The notes under the pieces are model-generated. The model saw only the letters and a list, made by a program, of their open reading frames with translations, had not been told where the DNA came from and ran no database searches. DNA of 33,508 nt, from assembly GCA_013204595.1 (NCBI GenBank), contig JABMNK010000062.1, positions 1 through 33,508 on the forward strand, given 5' to 3'. The stretch is from Flammeovirgaceae bacterium. Lineage in GTDB: Bacteria; Bacteroidota; Bacteroidia; Cytophagales; Cyclobacteriaceae. Shown here one piece after another: positions 1-8,137 of the stretch. How positions within the stretch are numbered: the first letter of the stretch is position 1; each line of letters starts with the position of its first letter. The position numbers and the translations under genes were made by a program.

Positions 1-1
1 A

Positions 2-73
2 ATCAGAATCGTTCTTGAAGAATTAAAAGGAGAAAAATCAATTGCGATCTGTAACCAGAATATCAAGTATTGA
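2..73 (+). pseudogene. Remnant of an IS3-type transposase OrfA (helix-turn-helix part)
   Basis: One frame, open from the window edge to a stop at 71-73, reads IRIVLEELKGEKSIAICNQN and then ends. This resembles the helix-turn-helix segment of IS3-family OrfA proteins, whose usual pattern is 'IVLE-LKGEKSIAEIC'. Here two residues are missing between SIA and IC, and the frame stops soon after, so it would be a decayed fragment. It lies directly upstream of the MaoC gene promoter. The call rests on recalled family pattern over about 20 residues. The element may extend to the left, outside the window. Confidence 0.4.
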
Positions 74-98
74 TCAGTTAATTGTTAATTTTCTTCTA

Positions 99-132
99 TT
101 GATATATATTCTAGACGAATACACTAATTTTG
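99..132 (+). promoter_or_regulatory. Putative Bacteroidota-type promoter of the MaoC gene
   Basis: TAATTTTG at 125-132 matches the TAnnTTTG -7 consensus of the Bacteroidota primary sigma factor. A TTG at 99-101 could serve as the -33 element, with a 23-nt spacer that is slightly long. Transcription would start near 138, giving a leader of about 18 nt before the ATG at 156. Confidence 0.5.
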
Positions 133-155
133 CGTGTAACAATCTTTAACACAAC

Positions 156-620
156 ATGAAACGTCTTATCATTACTGGATATGAAGATTTTGAAGTGCGA
201 ATAGGCACACTTCTGGGTGCTTCTGACTATTTTACCATCGACCAACATCAGGTAAATCAGTTTGCCGATGCCACCCTTGATCACCAATGGATCCATACAG
301 ATCCGGATCGCGCAACCAAAGAAAGTACTTTTGGAGGCCCTATTGCCCATGGCTACCTAACCATCTCCTTGGTCCCCTATCTATGGGAACAAATCATTGA
401 GGTCAAAAATCTAAAAGCAATGATTAACTATGGCATTGAGTCCCTTAGATTTAATCAAGCTGTACCCGTTGGGGCTTCTGTTAAATTACATGCAAATTTA
501 AAATCAGTCATCAATTTGCGTGGGATTACTAAAGTAGAAATTGAAGCCAAAATGGAGCTAAAAGACCATAAAAAACCTGTTTTTACAGCTATATTGGTCT
601 TCTTATATCACTTTCACTAA
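156..620 (+). CDS. MaoC family (R)-specific enoyl-CoA hydratase/dehydratase
   Basis: This 154-residue single hot-dog-fold protein matches the short MaoC/PhaJ family, which hydrates trans-2-enoyl-CoA to (R)-3-hydroxyacyl-CoA. The hydratase-2 motif is at about residues 41-53: Asp43 and His48 in LDHQWIHTDPDRA are the expected catalytic pair, although the usual 'GDxNPxH' reads 'LDHQWIH'. A second conserved segment, FGGPIAHGYLTISL (about 60-73), contains the family's 'A-H-G' turn. There is no signal peptide, so it is cytoplasmic. It has its own putative promoter and converges with ywbE, whose stop lies 5 bp away. Substrate and pathway (polyhydroxyalkanoate, fatty-acid or other CoA ester metabolism) cannot be set from sequence. 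Family assignment is firm. Confidence 0.9.
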   Translation: MKRLIITGYEDFEVRIGTLLGASDYFTIDQHQVNQFADATLDHQWIHTDPDRATKESTFGGPIAHGYLTISLVPYLWEQIIEVKNLKAMINYGIESLRFNQAVPVGASVKLHANLKSVINLRGITKVEIEAKMELKDHKKPVFTAILVFLYHFH

Positions 621-624
621 AGGA

Positions 625-822
625 TTAAGAAACTATTATTTCTTTCACCCGACCAATCTGTCCATCGGTCAACCGTACCTTAATGCCGTGGGTATGCTGT
701 GGTGATTTTGTTAAAATATCTGTTACGATTCCTTCTGTCAAAAAGCCAGTTCTTTGATCCTTTTTGAGGACAATCCTTACCTTTGTCCCGAATACAATTT
801 GACTTCTGAGGGTACCTTCCAT
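625..822 (-). CDS. ywbE: YwbE family protein (DUF2196)
   Basis: This 65-residue protein is a full-length match to the YwbE family, recognised from VRIVLKKDQRTG, GIVTDILTKSPQHTHGIKVRL and DGQIGRVKEI, which are nearly invariant in the family. The biochemical role is unknown. The fold is predicted to be a small beta-barrel, and its pairing with nucleic-acid helicases suggests an RNA or DNA link, which is inference. Its ATG lies one base after the stop of the PIF1-like helicase, making it the last gene of a three-gene operon. It ends 4 bp from the convergent MaoC gene, with no evident terminator hairpin between them. Confidence 0.9.
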   Translation of the reverse strand: MEGTLRSQIVFGTKVRIVLKKDQRTGFLTEGIVTDILTKSPQHTHGIKVRLTDGQIGRVKEIIVS

Positions 823-823
823 A

Positions 824-2494
824 TTACCATTTTACTTTTAAGGTCTTCATTAAATAATGTTTCAGGGTATCTAAATCTTCTTGCTCATCGATATTTAACA
901 GCAATTCCCTACAACTAATCCATTCCAAATAAATGTGGATACATTTTTCAAATAATGAGCTCTTAAGATCATTCCGATAAACGAGTGCATTCCCTAGGCA
1001 CTCCTTAGCTGCAATGAATTCGAACTTAAAGAAGGCTTTTCGAGCTAATTTATAAAAATAATCAGCTTTTCCATTTTGTAAATCCTGAACATTCTTACTT
1101 TTCTGTTCATAATACTGTGAAAAAAAAGTAACAATTGGATCGGTTTTAACCGCATTTCTATTAAAGGGACCAGTAAATATCAATCCTTCCAAGGAAGTGC
1201 ACCTACTCAGCGCAACATACGCTTGTCCACTGCTAAAGGAGTCGCCTATATCGGCAATGACTTTGTCAAAAGTCAATCCCTGACTCTTGTGTACCGTGAT
1301 GGCCCATGCCAAACGAACTGGAAGTTGCGTGAATGCCCCTATCTCTTCAGAAATGATCGTTTTTTGTTGGGCATCCCATCGGTAAGAAATATTGGTCCAT
1401 GTCGTCCTGTATATAGGGATGATCTCGTGTTCGGTTGTACTTATCACGATATGATCCTCCAATAAGTCTGTAATAGTGCCAATGGTGCCATTGAAGTATT
1501 TTTTACTCATATAATGGTCCTTGCCTTGTTCATCTTGCAAAACACCCGGATCATTTATTACGGTCATCACTTGTGCCCCTACCTTCAGTTCCAACTGCTC
1601 ATTCGTACGCATAAAAGACTCAGGGAAGTTGCCCTCGACCAAGCCCTCAAATAACTTTACCTCAGTAGTCAATTCAGCCAACTTGGTTTCGTTGACTTTG
1701 TCTGCTTTTTTATTGGTAGTACTCAATTGAATGTAATTCTCGTCAGGGGCAGGTTGAAATCCCAAGAAATATCGTGTATTAAGAAGCTTCATGTCAGCAT
1801 CGGTAATTTGATTGAAACGTACCCTATTTAATAGCTCAACAAATTCGACATTTTTTTGTCGGTATATTTTTTTTAATTCGAGCTGAACCGGTTTTATGAC
1901 CTTAAATACATTAGAACTAAAAAAATACGAAGTCTTATAATAGGGATTCAAAATCACTATTTCTTCTCTTTTGACCACTGGTGGCAATTGAAATGGGTCT
2001 CCAAGCATCAAAACTTGAACGCCACCAAATGGCAAATAAGGTTTATCCCTATACACCCGCAGAATATATTCAATGGCATCTAGCACGTCGCATCTCACCA
2101 TAGAAATTTCATCAATGATGAGCAATTCAAGCTCTCTCAATATTTGATGCTTTTCACGGTTATATTTAAGCATTTCAAATATATTGACATGATCCTCCCC
2201 TAATTTTCTTGTGCTAAAACGACTATCATCAGGTCTGAGCGGTTCAAAGGGAAGTTTAAAAAAAGAATGAATCGTAACACCCCCTGCATTGATAGCAGCG
2301 ACACCGGTAGATGCGACCACAACTGTTTTTTTTGTTGAAATGGCTTTGATGTACTTCAAAAAAGTCGTCTTACCCGTACCTGCCCTTCCTGTAAGATAAA
2401 TAGGACGATCGGTAGATTTGACAAATTCAACGGCCTCATTAAACTCCAGATTATCTTGATCAAGAGACGCAAGAAATTCTGCCAAATTATCCAT
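824..2494 (-). CDS. PIF1-like superfamily 1B DNA helicase / AAA ATPase
   Basis: This 556-residue protein has the SF1B helicase motifs in order: Walker A GRAGTGKT (about 36-43), a conserved ASTGVAA segment (about 61-67), Walker B LLIIDEISMV (about 124-133), motif III LGDPFQLPP (about 165-173), and the C-terminal HKSQGLTFDKV and YVALSRCTSLEGL motifs that close the second RecA domain. Bacteroidota commonly carry such PIF1-like proteins, annotated only as 'AAA family ATPase'. By family it would be an ATP-driven 5'-3' DNA helicase acting in replication or repair. About 100 residues follow the helicase core and look helical without a recognised domain. The ATG at 2494 is preferred over the TTG directly before it. 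The gene begins 3 nt after the DEAD-box helicase stop and ends 1 nt before ywbE, so all three are probably co-translated. Confidence 0.9.
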   Translation of the reverse strand: MDNLAEFLASLDQDNLEFNEAVEFVKSTDRPIYLTGRAGTGKTTFLKYIKAISTKKTVVVASTGVAAINAGGVTIHSFFKLPFEPLRPDDSRFSTRKLGEDHVNIFEMLKYNREKHQILRELELLIIDEISMVRCDVLDAIEYILRVYRDKPYLPFGGVQVLMLGDPFQLPPVVKREEIVILNPYYKTSYFFSSNVFKVIKPVQLELKKIYRQKNVEFVELLNRVRFNQITDADMKLLNTRYFLGFQPAPDENYIQLSTTNKKADKVNETKLAELTTEVKLFEGLVEGNFPESFMRTNEQLELKVGAQVMTVINDPGVLQDEQGKDHYMSKKYFNGTIGTITDLLEDHIVISTTEHEIIPIYRTTWTNISYRWDAQQKTIISEEIGAFTQLPVRLAWAITVHKSQGLTFDKVIADIGDSFSSGQAYVALSRCTSLEGLIFTGPFNRNAVKTDPIVTFFSQYYEQKSKNVQDLQNGKADYFYKLARKAFFKFEFIAAKECLGNALVYRNDLKSSLFEKCIHIYLEWISCRELLLNIDEQEDLDTLKHYLMKTLKVKW

Positions 2495-2497
2495 CAA

Positions 2498-3610
2498 TTA
2501 CTGCAGCTGTTTGAATTCGATATGCAGCACTCTGGCCAAATTACGCATGTCTTTTACTTCTTTGGGGCTAATGAGCAAAATAGAAACTCCCTTTTTGCCC
2601 GCCCTAGCCGTCCTGCCGCTACGATGGGTATAGTATTCCACTTGATCCGGCAATTGATAATGAAAAACATACGCCAAATCATTGACATCAATACCGCGCG
2701 CCGAAATATCCGTGGCGATCAACACTTTGAGTTTGTTTCCCTTAAAAGCCCGCATTACCTTATCTCTTTCAATCTGCTTGAGATCTCCATGAATACACCC
2801 TACATCGTATTTTTTGGCAATCAATTGATCATGGACTTCTTGTGTAGACTTTTTGGTCCGACAAAAGATAATTCCACGTTCCTCCTTGTGGGACTTTAAA
2901 AAAAAAGTCAAGGCTTCCATCTTTTGACGTTCTTCACATATCGCATATTGATGGGCAATGTCAACATTTACCCGCTGGTCTTTATTGACCTCTATTTTGA
3001 TTGCGGCTGGATCCATATAATTATGCACCAATTGTTGAATTTCTTTGGGCATCGTCGCAGAAAACAGCCAGGTATTGCTCGTCGCAGACGTCTTCTCCAA
3101 AATCAAATCCAAATCTTTTTTGAAGCCAACGCTAAGCATTTCATCGGCCTCATCTAAAACGACCGTTTTTATATACCTAAGATCAACTGCTTTGCGTCTT
3201 TGCAAATCCAGCAAACGACCAGGTGTCGCAACCAAGATGTGCGTAGGTCTACGCAAGGCGGATATTTGCTCTTCAATTTTTTCTCCCCCATAGACCGCTT
3301 CAGTATATATTTTGTCAGTGAATTTGGTGAATTTGAAAAGTTGTTTGGCAATCTGCTGCCCGAGCTCTCTGGTAGGACAAAGAATCAAAGCTTGTATTTT
3401 GGCGTTCGATAAATCAATCTGCTGAAGAATTGGCAATCCGTAGGCAGCCGTTTTACCCGTACCTGTCTGAGCCAGACCGATGAAATCACCTGCTTGTTTT
3501 AACAGTTTGGGGATGGCTTGAATTTGAATCTCTGTCGGCTTGGTAATACCAAGTGCTTCTAGGCCTTGCACCAATTGGGCAGATATACCTAATGATTTGA
3601 ATGTTGTCAA
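2498..3610 (-). CDS. DEAD-box ATP-dependent RNA helicase (RhlE-like core)
   Basis: This 370-residue protein is a nearly bare two-RecA-domain DEAD-box helicase. Visible motifs are: the Q motif region GITKPTEIQIQAIP (21-34), motif I AQTGTGKT (47-54), Ia PTRELGQQ, Ib ATPGRL, II DEAD (153-156), III SAT (184-186), IV IIFCRTKKS, V ATDISARGID and VI HRSGRTARAG. It unwinds structured RNA, typically in ribosome assembly, mRNA decay or cold adaptation. It lacks the basic C-terminal tail of many RhlE proteins. The start must be the TTG at 3608-3610: an in-frame stop lies just upstream, and no ATG occurs before the Q motif. A well-placed promoter about 20-50 bp upstream agrees with this. It is the first gene of the helicase operon. 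Confidence 0.93.
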   Translation of the reverse strand: MTTFKSLGISAQLVQGLEALGITKPTEIQIQAIPKLLKQAGDFIGLAQTGTGKTAAYGLPILQQIDLSNAKIQALILCPTRELGQQIAKQLFKFTKFTDKIYTEAVYGGEKIEEQISALRRPTHILVATPGRLLDLQRRKAVDLRYIKTVVLDEADEMLSVGFKKDLDLILEKTSATSNTWLFSATMPKEIQQLVHNYMDPAAIKIEVNKDQRVNVDIAHQYAICEERQKMEALTFFLKSHKEERGIIFCRTKKSTQEVHDQLIAKKYDVGCIHGDLKQIERDKVMRAFKGNKLKVLIATDISARGIDVNDLAYVFHYQLPDQVEYYTHRSGRTARAGKKGVSILLISPKEVKDMRNLARVLHIEFKQLQ

Positions 3611-3631
3611 TCTAGTCTTTCAATTTGTTGC

Positions 3632-3660
3632 CAAAGTTACTTCCAAATAATTTGCTCAAA
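3632..3660 (-). promoter_or_regulatory. Promoter of the helicase operon
   Basis: On the minus strand, TAACTTTG (3639-3632) is a full match to the TAnnTTTG -7 element, and TTTG (3660-3657) lies 17 nt upstream as a -33 element. Transcription would begin near 3625, about 15 nt before the TTG start at 3610. The -33 element sits in one arm of an inverted repeat, TCAAATG (3656-3662) and CATTTGA (3675-3681), which could bind a regulator. Confidence 0.6.
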
Positions 3661-3813
3661 TGAATTGCACAGGACATTTGAATGATATCTCCCTTTTTTT
3701 GATGGTTGGTGCTAACTTAAATGAGATCAATACGGATGTTTGGTGGTATTGCAAAGAATAAAAGTTAGGTTTAAGCAATTTGACTAATGATTGGCAGTAA
3801 GTTTGCAGCTGCG

Positions 3814-4686
3814 ATGATCTCAATAGGAAAAATAAATCAACTCACTGTCGACCGAATACTAACACCAGGTGCCTTTTTGGTAGATGAAGAGGGTAATGAT
3901 GTTCTCCTTCCCAATAAATATATACCAAAAAAAACCCAAGTTGGTGACGTAATAGAGGTTTTCGTTTACAACGATTCTGAAGATCGAATTGTAGCAACGA
4001 CCCTCACCCCTTTATTGCAACTCAATGAGTTTGGATGCCTGAAGGTAAAAGATGTCAATAATATAGGCGCTTTTATGGACTGGGGACTTGAAAAAGACTT
4101 GTTGGTACCCTTTCGGCAGCAGCATGGCCGTTTGAACATAGGGCAATGGTGTCTCGTTTATATGTACACGGACCAATTGACCAACCGTTTGGCTGCCACT
4201 GCCAAAGTGGAAAAATATTTTGAAAAGGAAGATATAGAGCTAGAATTGGACCAAGAAGTCGATTTGCTTATCGCAAAGAGCACTGAGTTGGGAATAAATG
4301 TGGTCATCAATAATCGATATGGTGGGATGATTTTTAAAAATCAGGTTTACCAAGATTTACTCATGGGTGATCGTATCAAAGGATATGTCTACAACATCCG
4401 TACTGATGGTAAAATAGATGTTACCCTTCGCAAGAAAGGATTCGAACGTTTGGAAGAAGGAGCCGAAAATATATTAAATGAATTAAACGAATCCGATGGC
4501 TTTATTGCTTTGACCGACAAGAGCAGTCCTGAAGAAATACAGTCCTTACTACAAATGAGTAAAAAGAATTTTAAGAAATCTATCGGAATTCTCTACAAAA
4601 ACAAACAGATAGTACTTAAAAACGACGGCGTGTACCTCAAAGAAATCAGCCCATCAGTCAATACCGACACCCCTATCCAAGATTAG
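3814..4686 (+). CDS. cvfB: CvfB-type S1 RNA-binding protein
   Basis: This protein of about 290 residues belongs to the CvfB/YitL family: tandem S1-type OB folds followed by a C-terminal winged-helix domain. The diagnostic run is GAFMDWGLEKDLLVPFRQQ, followed by a second S1 unit ending YNIRTDGKIDVTLRKKG and a C-terminal helical segment rich in Lys that contains IGILYKNKQIVLKNDGVYL. In Gram-positive bacteria CvfB influences virulence gene expression through RNA binding; here a general role in RNA binding or translation is likely. The ATG at 3814 (MISIGKINQL) matches the usual family N-terminus. An upstream in-frame ATG at 3787 would add nine residues and cannot be excluded. The gene is divergent from the helicase operon and convergent with heme A synthase. 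Confidence 0.9.
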   Translation: MISIGKINQLTVDRILTPGAFLVDEEGNDVLLPNKYIPKKTQVGDVIEVFVYNDSEDRIVATTLTPLLQLNEFGCLKVKDVNNIGAFMDWGLEKDLLVPFRQQHGRLNIGQWCLVYMYTDQLTNRLAATAKVEKYFEKEDIELELDQEVDLLIAKSTELGINVVINNRYGGMIFKNQVYQDLLMGDRIKGYVYNIRTDGKIDVTLRKKGFERLEEGAENILNELNESDGFIALTDKSSPEEIQSLLQMSKKNFKKSIGILYKNKQIVLKNDGVYLKEISPSVNTDTPIQD

Positions 4687-4726
4687 TTGCTTGCTGTTTT
4701 TTTTATGAACTGGAGCTAAATCAAAT

Positions 4727-4758
4727 GCCATCGGGTTTATCCCACCCGCGCAGATGGC
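4727..4758 (-). terminator. Hairpin overlapping the stop codon of heme A synthase
   Basis: On the minus strand GCCATC (4758-4753) pairs with GATGGC (4732-4727), and GGGT with ACCC adds an inner stem. The TAA stop of the heme A synthase gene sits in the loop region. The downstream sequence ATTTGATTTAG is only weakly U-rich, so this is a possible terminator or 3'-end stabiliser rather than a strong intrinsic terminator. Confidence 0.35.
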
Positions 4759-5774
4759 TTTAAAGTATAATAATAATAGAGAAGTTCACTGGTGAAAAGC
4801 ACCAACGCACCTAATTGATGTATCGCCGCCAATCCAATTGGGACTGCATATAACAAGGTACAGATCCCTAATAGCACTTGAAGAGAAACTGCTATCAAAA
4901 GGAATTTCAAGCTATAAGCTTGCTCCATATTTAACGTTTGTTTGGGCCGCTGCAACCATAAATACAGCGCACCTATCAAGACCATTAATCCAAGGTAGCG
5001 ATGGACGAGCTGAACTGAAGCTAAATTTTCAAAAATACTAATCATACCATTCTTTTCAAAAGCAAAAATGACAGATTCCGCAATCCACCGATCCCCCATC
5101 ATGGGAAACGTGTTATAGACCAAACCCGCCTTTAATCCAGAAATAAATGCCCCAAAAACAATCTGAAACAAGGTGAGAAAAATCAGCACGCCAACTGGCC
5201 TTAAATAAACCGTTTTTATCTTAAAACGATCTGAGTAGCATTCATCCAATACCAACCAGAGCAAATAGCCATATAAAATAAAGGCAATAATCAGATGTGC
5301 TGCCAAACGATAATGACTCACAGACGGATCTTTGACCAAGCCACTTTTGACCATAAACCATCCCATGCCTGCTTGTAAAGCCCCTAAAACACATGCCAAG
5401 AGTAGTTTTCTTATCAATCCCTTTCTAATCCTTTTCTTAAGCAAAAAATAGCAAAAAGGGAAAATAAAGACCAGACCGATCAATCTCCCAATCATTCTAT
5501 GGATGTATTCCCACCAGAAAATAGCTTTGAACTCCTCTAAAGTAAAATGATAATTTTTAAGCTTAAATTCAGGCGTTAGTTGATATAACTGAAACGTCTT
5601 TTCCCAATCTGACACGGATAATGGCGGTATTATTTCCATAAAAAGACTCCATTGAACCATTGACAAGCCAGAATGCGTCAGTCGAGTCAGCCCTCCCACT
5701 ACAACCATCACCATCACCAAAAAACATCCTATCAATAGCCAAAAAACGACACCTTTATCTACGTTAGATTTCAT
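4737..5774 (-). CDS. ctaA: Heme A synthase, COX15/CtaA family
   Basis: This 345-residue polytopic membrane protein oxidises the C8 methyl of heme O to give heme A for cytochrome c oxidase. It has eight likely membrane helices and the family's conserved histidines: His92 (EYIHRMIGR), His154 and His160 (SHYRLAAH), His258 (VHRYLG) and His319 (AIHQLGAL). The N-terminal GGLTRLTHSGLSMVQW and the loop GLVYNTFPMMGDRW are hallmarks of the mitochondrial COX15-like type, which lacks the cysteine pair of the Bacillus type. No ctaB or oxidase subunits are adjacent. The ATG at 5774 lies only 4 bp from a plausible -7 element, so the mRNA may be leaderless. The heme A pathway implies an aa3-type oxidase elsewhere in the genome. 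Confidence 0.95.
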   Translation of the reverse strand: MKSNVDKGVVFWLLIGCFLVMVMVVVGGLTRLTHSGLSMVQWSLFMEIIPPLSVSDWEKTFQLYQLTPEFKLKNYHFTLEEFKAIFWWEYIHRMIGRLIGLVFIFPFCYFLLKKRIRKGLIRKLLLACVLGALQAGMGWFMVKSGLVKDPSVSHYRLAAHLIIAFILYGYLLWLVLDECYSDRFKIKTVYLRPVGVLIFLTLFQIVFGAFISGLKAGLVYNTFPMMGDRWIAESVIFAFEKNGMISIFENLASVQLVHRYLGLMVLIGALYLWLQRPKQTLNMEQAYSLKFLLIAVSLQVLLGICTLLYAVPIGLAAIHQLGALVLFTSELLYYYYTLKPSARVG

Positions 5775-5778
5775 TCGA

Positions 5779-5810
5779 CAAAAGTACGACCGGTGCGGTT
5801 AGGCTGCAAC
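5779..5810 (-). promoter_or_regulatory. Promoter giving a possibly leaderless heme A synthase mRNA
   Basis: On the minus strand TACTTTTG (5786-5779) matches TAnnTTTG. GTTG (5810-5807), 20 nt upstream, can serve as the -33 element. The expected start of transcription, about 5-8 nt downstream, falls on or within the ATG at 5774-5772. Confidence 0.45.
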
Positions 5811-5851
5811 ATAGAAAATGATAATATCAAAAATCGACTAATAATTGAATA

Positions 5852-6874
5852 TTAAATCCAAGAAGAATGAATGGTCACTCCAGTACCCATTTCTTCCGAA
5901 AGCTGTATCCTTCCCTTGCTGAATTTAGGTCCTATGCCGATGTCATTAGTAATCAGCAGGGGGCCATCCATATCTACATAATCTAGTAATGGCAATAGTT
6001 GACTAATCGCAGAAATACCCACCGAAGATTCTGTCATGCAGCCCACCATTATTTTCATTCCCTTGGACCGACCATTCGCAATCATTCTTAAAGCGGGCAG
6101 TAATCCACCACATTTCATCAATTTAATATTGATACCATGAAAATAATTGGCACATTGGTTGACATCTGATTCCTCAATACAGCTCTCATCAGCAATTAAC
6201 GGTAATACCGAATATTTGTAGACCTCACCCATACCTTTCCAATCGTTCGCTTTGAGCGGTTGCTCTATAAATTCAACCCCCAATTGCTTAAGGGCTTCGG
6301 AATTGATAATGGTTTGCTCAACCGTCCAAGCACAATTGGCGTCTACGCGGAAGGTTGACCGCGTATGTTTTCTCAATTCTTTTATGATTTCAACGTCTTG
6401 GGTCGTGCCCAATTTAATTTTATAAATAGGCCATTCAAATGCTTTCAGTTTCTCTACCATTTTATCCATTGAATCGATGCCGATGGTGTAATTGGTGGTA
6501 GGGATAATGGTACTGTCTAATCCCCAATAATCATGAATCTTAAATCCTTTCAATTTCCCGAATAAATCATGAGCTGCCACGTCTAAGGCACAAAGTGCAA
6601 AATGATTTTGACTGAATTTAGGGGCCAATGTCTCTATGAAATTTTCTAATGAATCAAAAGTAGCGCCTTCAATAAACGAACGATTGTTTTCGAGTATATC
6701 GATCATTACTGCTACGGGTCTACCGTAATATTTATTGGCAGTGGCTTCCCCATAGCCCATCATACCCTCATGTTCCAAGCCTACAATTAACGTCTCCTGG
6801 ACATCTCTTTGATCATGCGCGATTTTAAAGGTATGCCTAAGCTTAAGTTCAAAAACTTTAAAGTGTAATTTCAT
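5852..6874 (-). CDS. Dipeptide epimerase (L-Ala-D/L-Glu epimerase type), enolase superfamily
   Basis: This 340-residue protein has the enolase-superfamily capping domain (about 1-120) and TIM barrel. Catalytic features are visible: the KxK motif Lys152/Lys154 (YKIKLG), metal ligands Asp178 (FRVDAN), Glu204 (EFIEQPL) and Asp229 (IADES), and the opposing base Lys251 (NIKLMKCGG). The DxD motif Asp301-Met-Asp303 near the C-terminus is the signature that holds the substrate alpha-ammonium group in dipeptide epimerases. In E. coli and B. subtilis this activity recycles murein peptides; other homologues epimerise different dipeptides, so the exact substrate is open. Its ATG lies inside the end of the upstream transporter gene (17-bp overlap), so the two are translationally coupled. 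Confidence 0.9.
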   Translation of the reverse strand: MKLHFKVFELKLRHTFKIAHDQRDVQETLIVGLEHEGMMGYGEATANKYYGRPVAVMIDILENNRSFIEGATFDSLENFIETLAPKFSQNHFALCALDVAAHDLFGKLKGFKIHDYWGLDSTIIPTTNYTIGIDSMDKMVEKLKAFEWPIYKIKLGTTQDVEIIKELRKHTRSTFRVDANCAWTVEQTIINSEALKQLGVEFIEQPLKANDWKGMGEVYKYSVLPLIADESCIEESDVNQCANYFHGINIKLMKCGGLLPALRMIANGRSKGMKIMVGCMTESSVGISAISQLLPLLDYVDMDGPLLITNDIGIGPKFSKGRIQLSEEMGTGVTIHSSWI

Positions 6875-7850
6875 GTGACTTTTTTTTCCAAAAGGTTGCT
6901 AAAATAGATGCTGATGTATTCATTAGTGGGCCAAATATGGCAGGTGCCAAGCCCATTGTGGCAATTCTTCCCATTTCTACGGCCAAACCGCTCGCAAGTC
7001 CACTATTTTGCATGCCAACTTCAAAAGCCAACGTGCGACAAGATGCCTTATCCAAACCCCATACATAAGCTCCTAAATAACCCAATAAATAGCCTAGTAT
7101 ATTATGTATAAAAACCAATAAAATCAACCAATAACCTACTGATAGAAGTGCGTCTCTTCCTGATGCCGTAATGATTGCTATAATCAATGTAATCCCACCC
7201 ATTGAAATAATAGGCATTGCCAGTTTAATAAATCCAAACTTATTTTTCGCAAAATAATTAAAAGTCAACCCTGCCACTACTGGTAATAACACCATTTTGA
7301 CGATGCTCCAAAGCATACTTGAAAAATCAATAGGCACGAATTGATCAGCAAAAATTTTCATCAAGAAAGGCGTGACCACTGGCGAGACTAACGTAGCAAT
7401 AGTCGTCAAGGTAATACTTAACGCTAAATTGGCTTTAGAGAGATAGGACATCACATTAGAAGCCAATCCACTAGGTGAGCACCCAACCAAGATCATACCC
7501 GCAGCTATTTCATTCGGCAATCCCGAAATAATTGCCAATCCAAACCCAATTAAGGGCATAATGCTAAATTGAAAAAATAGTCCAAGAAATACCGCCTTTG
7601 GCATTTTTAAGATTAAAAAAAAATCCTTGTAGCTCATCGTTGTTCCCATTCCAAACATGATAAGCATAAGCAGAGGAACAATAGCCTTTGTCATATCTAT
7701 ACCACCCATTTTCAAAAACCACTCAGGGTAAATAAGAGATGAGACAGCCGCCATCAAAATAAATAAGGTGTAGGTGAACCCCTTTAGCTTTTGGTTAAAC
7801 CTAAACAGAACTATTAAAATAAATAAGCCTATGATCACTAATGGCCCCAT
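6858..7850 (-). CDS. BASS-family (bile acid:sodium symporter-like) transporter
   Basis: This protein of about 330 residues has about ten hydrophobic helices and the BASS/SBF pattern: GMGTTMSYKDFFLILKMPKA after the third helix, the helix-break segment GCSPSGLASNVMSYLSKANLALS and the second crossing segment EVGMQNSGLASGLAVEM. Family members move organic anions such as pantoate, 2-keto acids or bile acids with sodium; the substrate here is unknown. Coupling to the dipeptide epimerase suggests uptake of a related metabolite, which is inference. The ATG at 7850 puts helix 1 directly at the N-terminus. An in-frame ATG at 7883 would add 11 residues and is the alternative. The family call is firm; substrate unresolved. 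Confidence 0.85.
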   Translation of the reverse strand: MGPLVIIGLFILIVLFRFNQKLKGFTYTLFILMAAVSSLIYPEWFLKMGGIDMTKAIVPLLMLIMFGMGTTMSYKDFFLILKMPKAVFLGLFFQFSIMPLIGFGLAIISGLPNEIAAGMILVGCSPSGLASNVMSYLSKANLALSITLTTIATLVSPVVTPFLMKIFADQFVPIDFSSMLWSIVKMVLLPVVAGLTFNYFAKNKFGFIKLAMPIISMGGITLIIAIITASGRDALLSVGYWLILLVFIHNILGYLLGYLGAYVWGLDKASCRTLAFEVGMQNSGLASGLAVEMGRIATMGLAPAIFGPLMNTSASILATFWKKKSHEITL

Positions 7851-8115
7851 GAGATACGTATAAATAAAACAATTATAAATCACCTTGCAAAACCCAGCAG
7901 TCTGCCGAATAAACTAATTCTGAACTAATAAAGATCATCTAATGTAACTATTCTAATATGGTTTGATTCAATTTAAGAACCTTGTCTCTCTTTCCTTGTC
8001 ATATCATCAAATTTATTTTTTTTCCTAGTATAATCATCAACTTAAAGCAGGATTTAATGCCATAAAAAGATACTTACTTTTTTCAATTAATGTATTTTAA
8101 ATATATTTACGTTAG

Positions 8116-8129
8116 TTTGATTAATCAAA
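8116..8129. promoter_or_regulatory. Perfect 14-bp palindrome before the cold-shock gene
   Basis: TTTGATTAATCAAA is a perfect palindrome ending 8 nt before the cold-shock ATG. It overlaps TTAGTTTG (8112-8119), which is one base off a -7 element. It could be an operator or a small hairpin over the ribosome-binding region. Confidence 0.35.
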
Positions 8130-8137
8130 ATAAGTTA

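Noticed and set aside
8090-8137. Upstream ATG extending the cold-shock protein by 16 residues
   Set aside because: The extra residues come from AT-rich leader and overlap the palindrome and likely promoter; Csp proteins start at MNTG.
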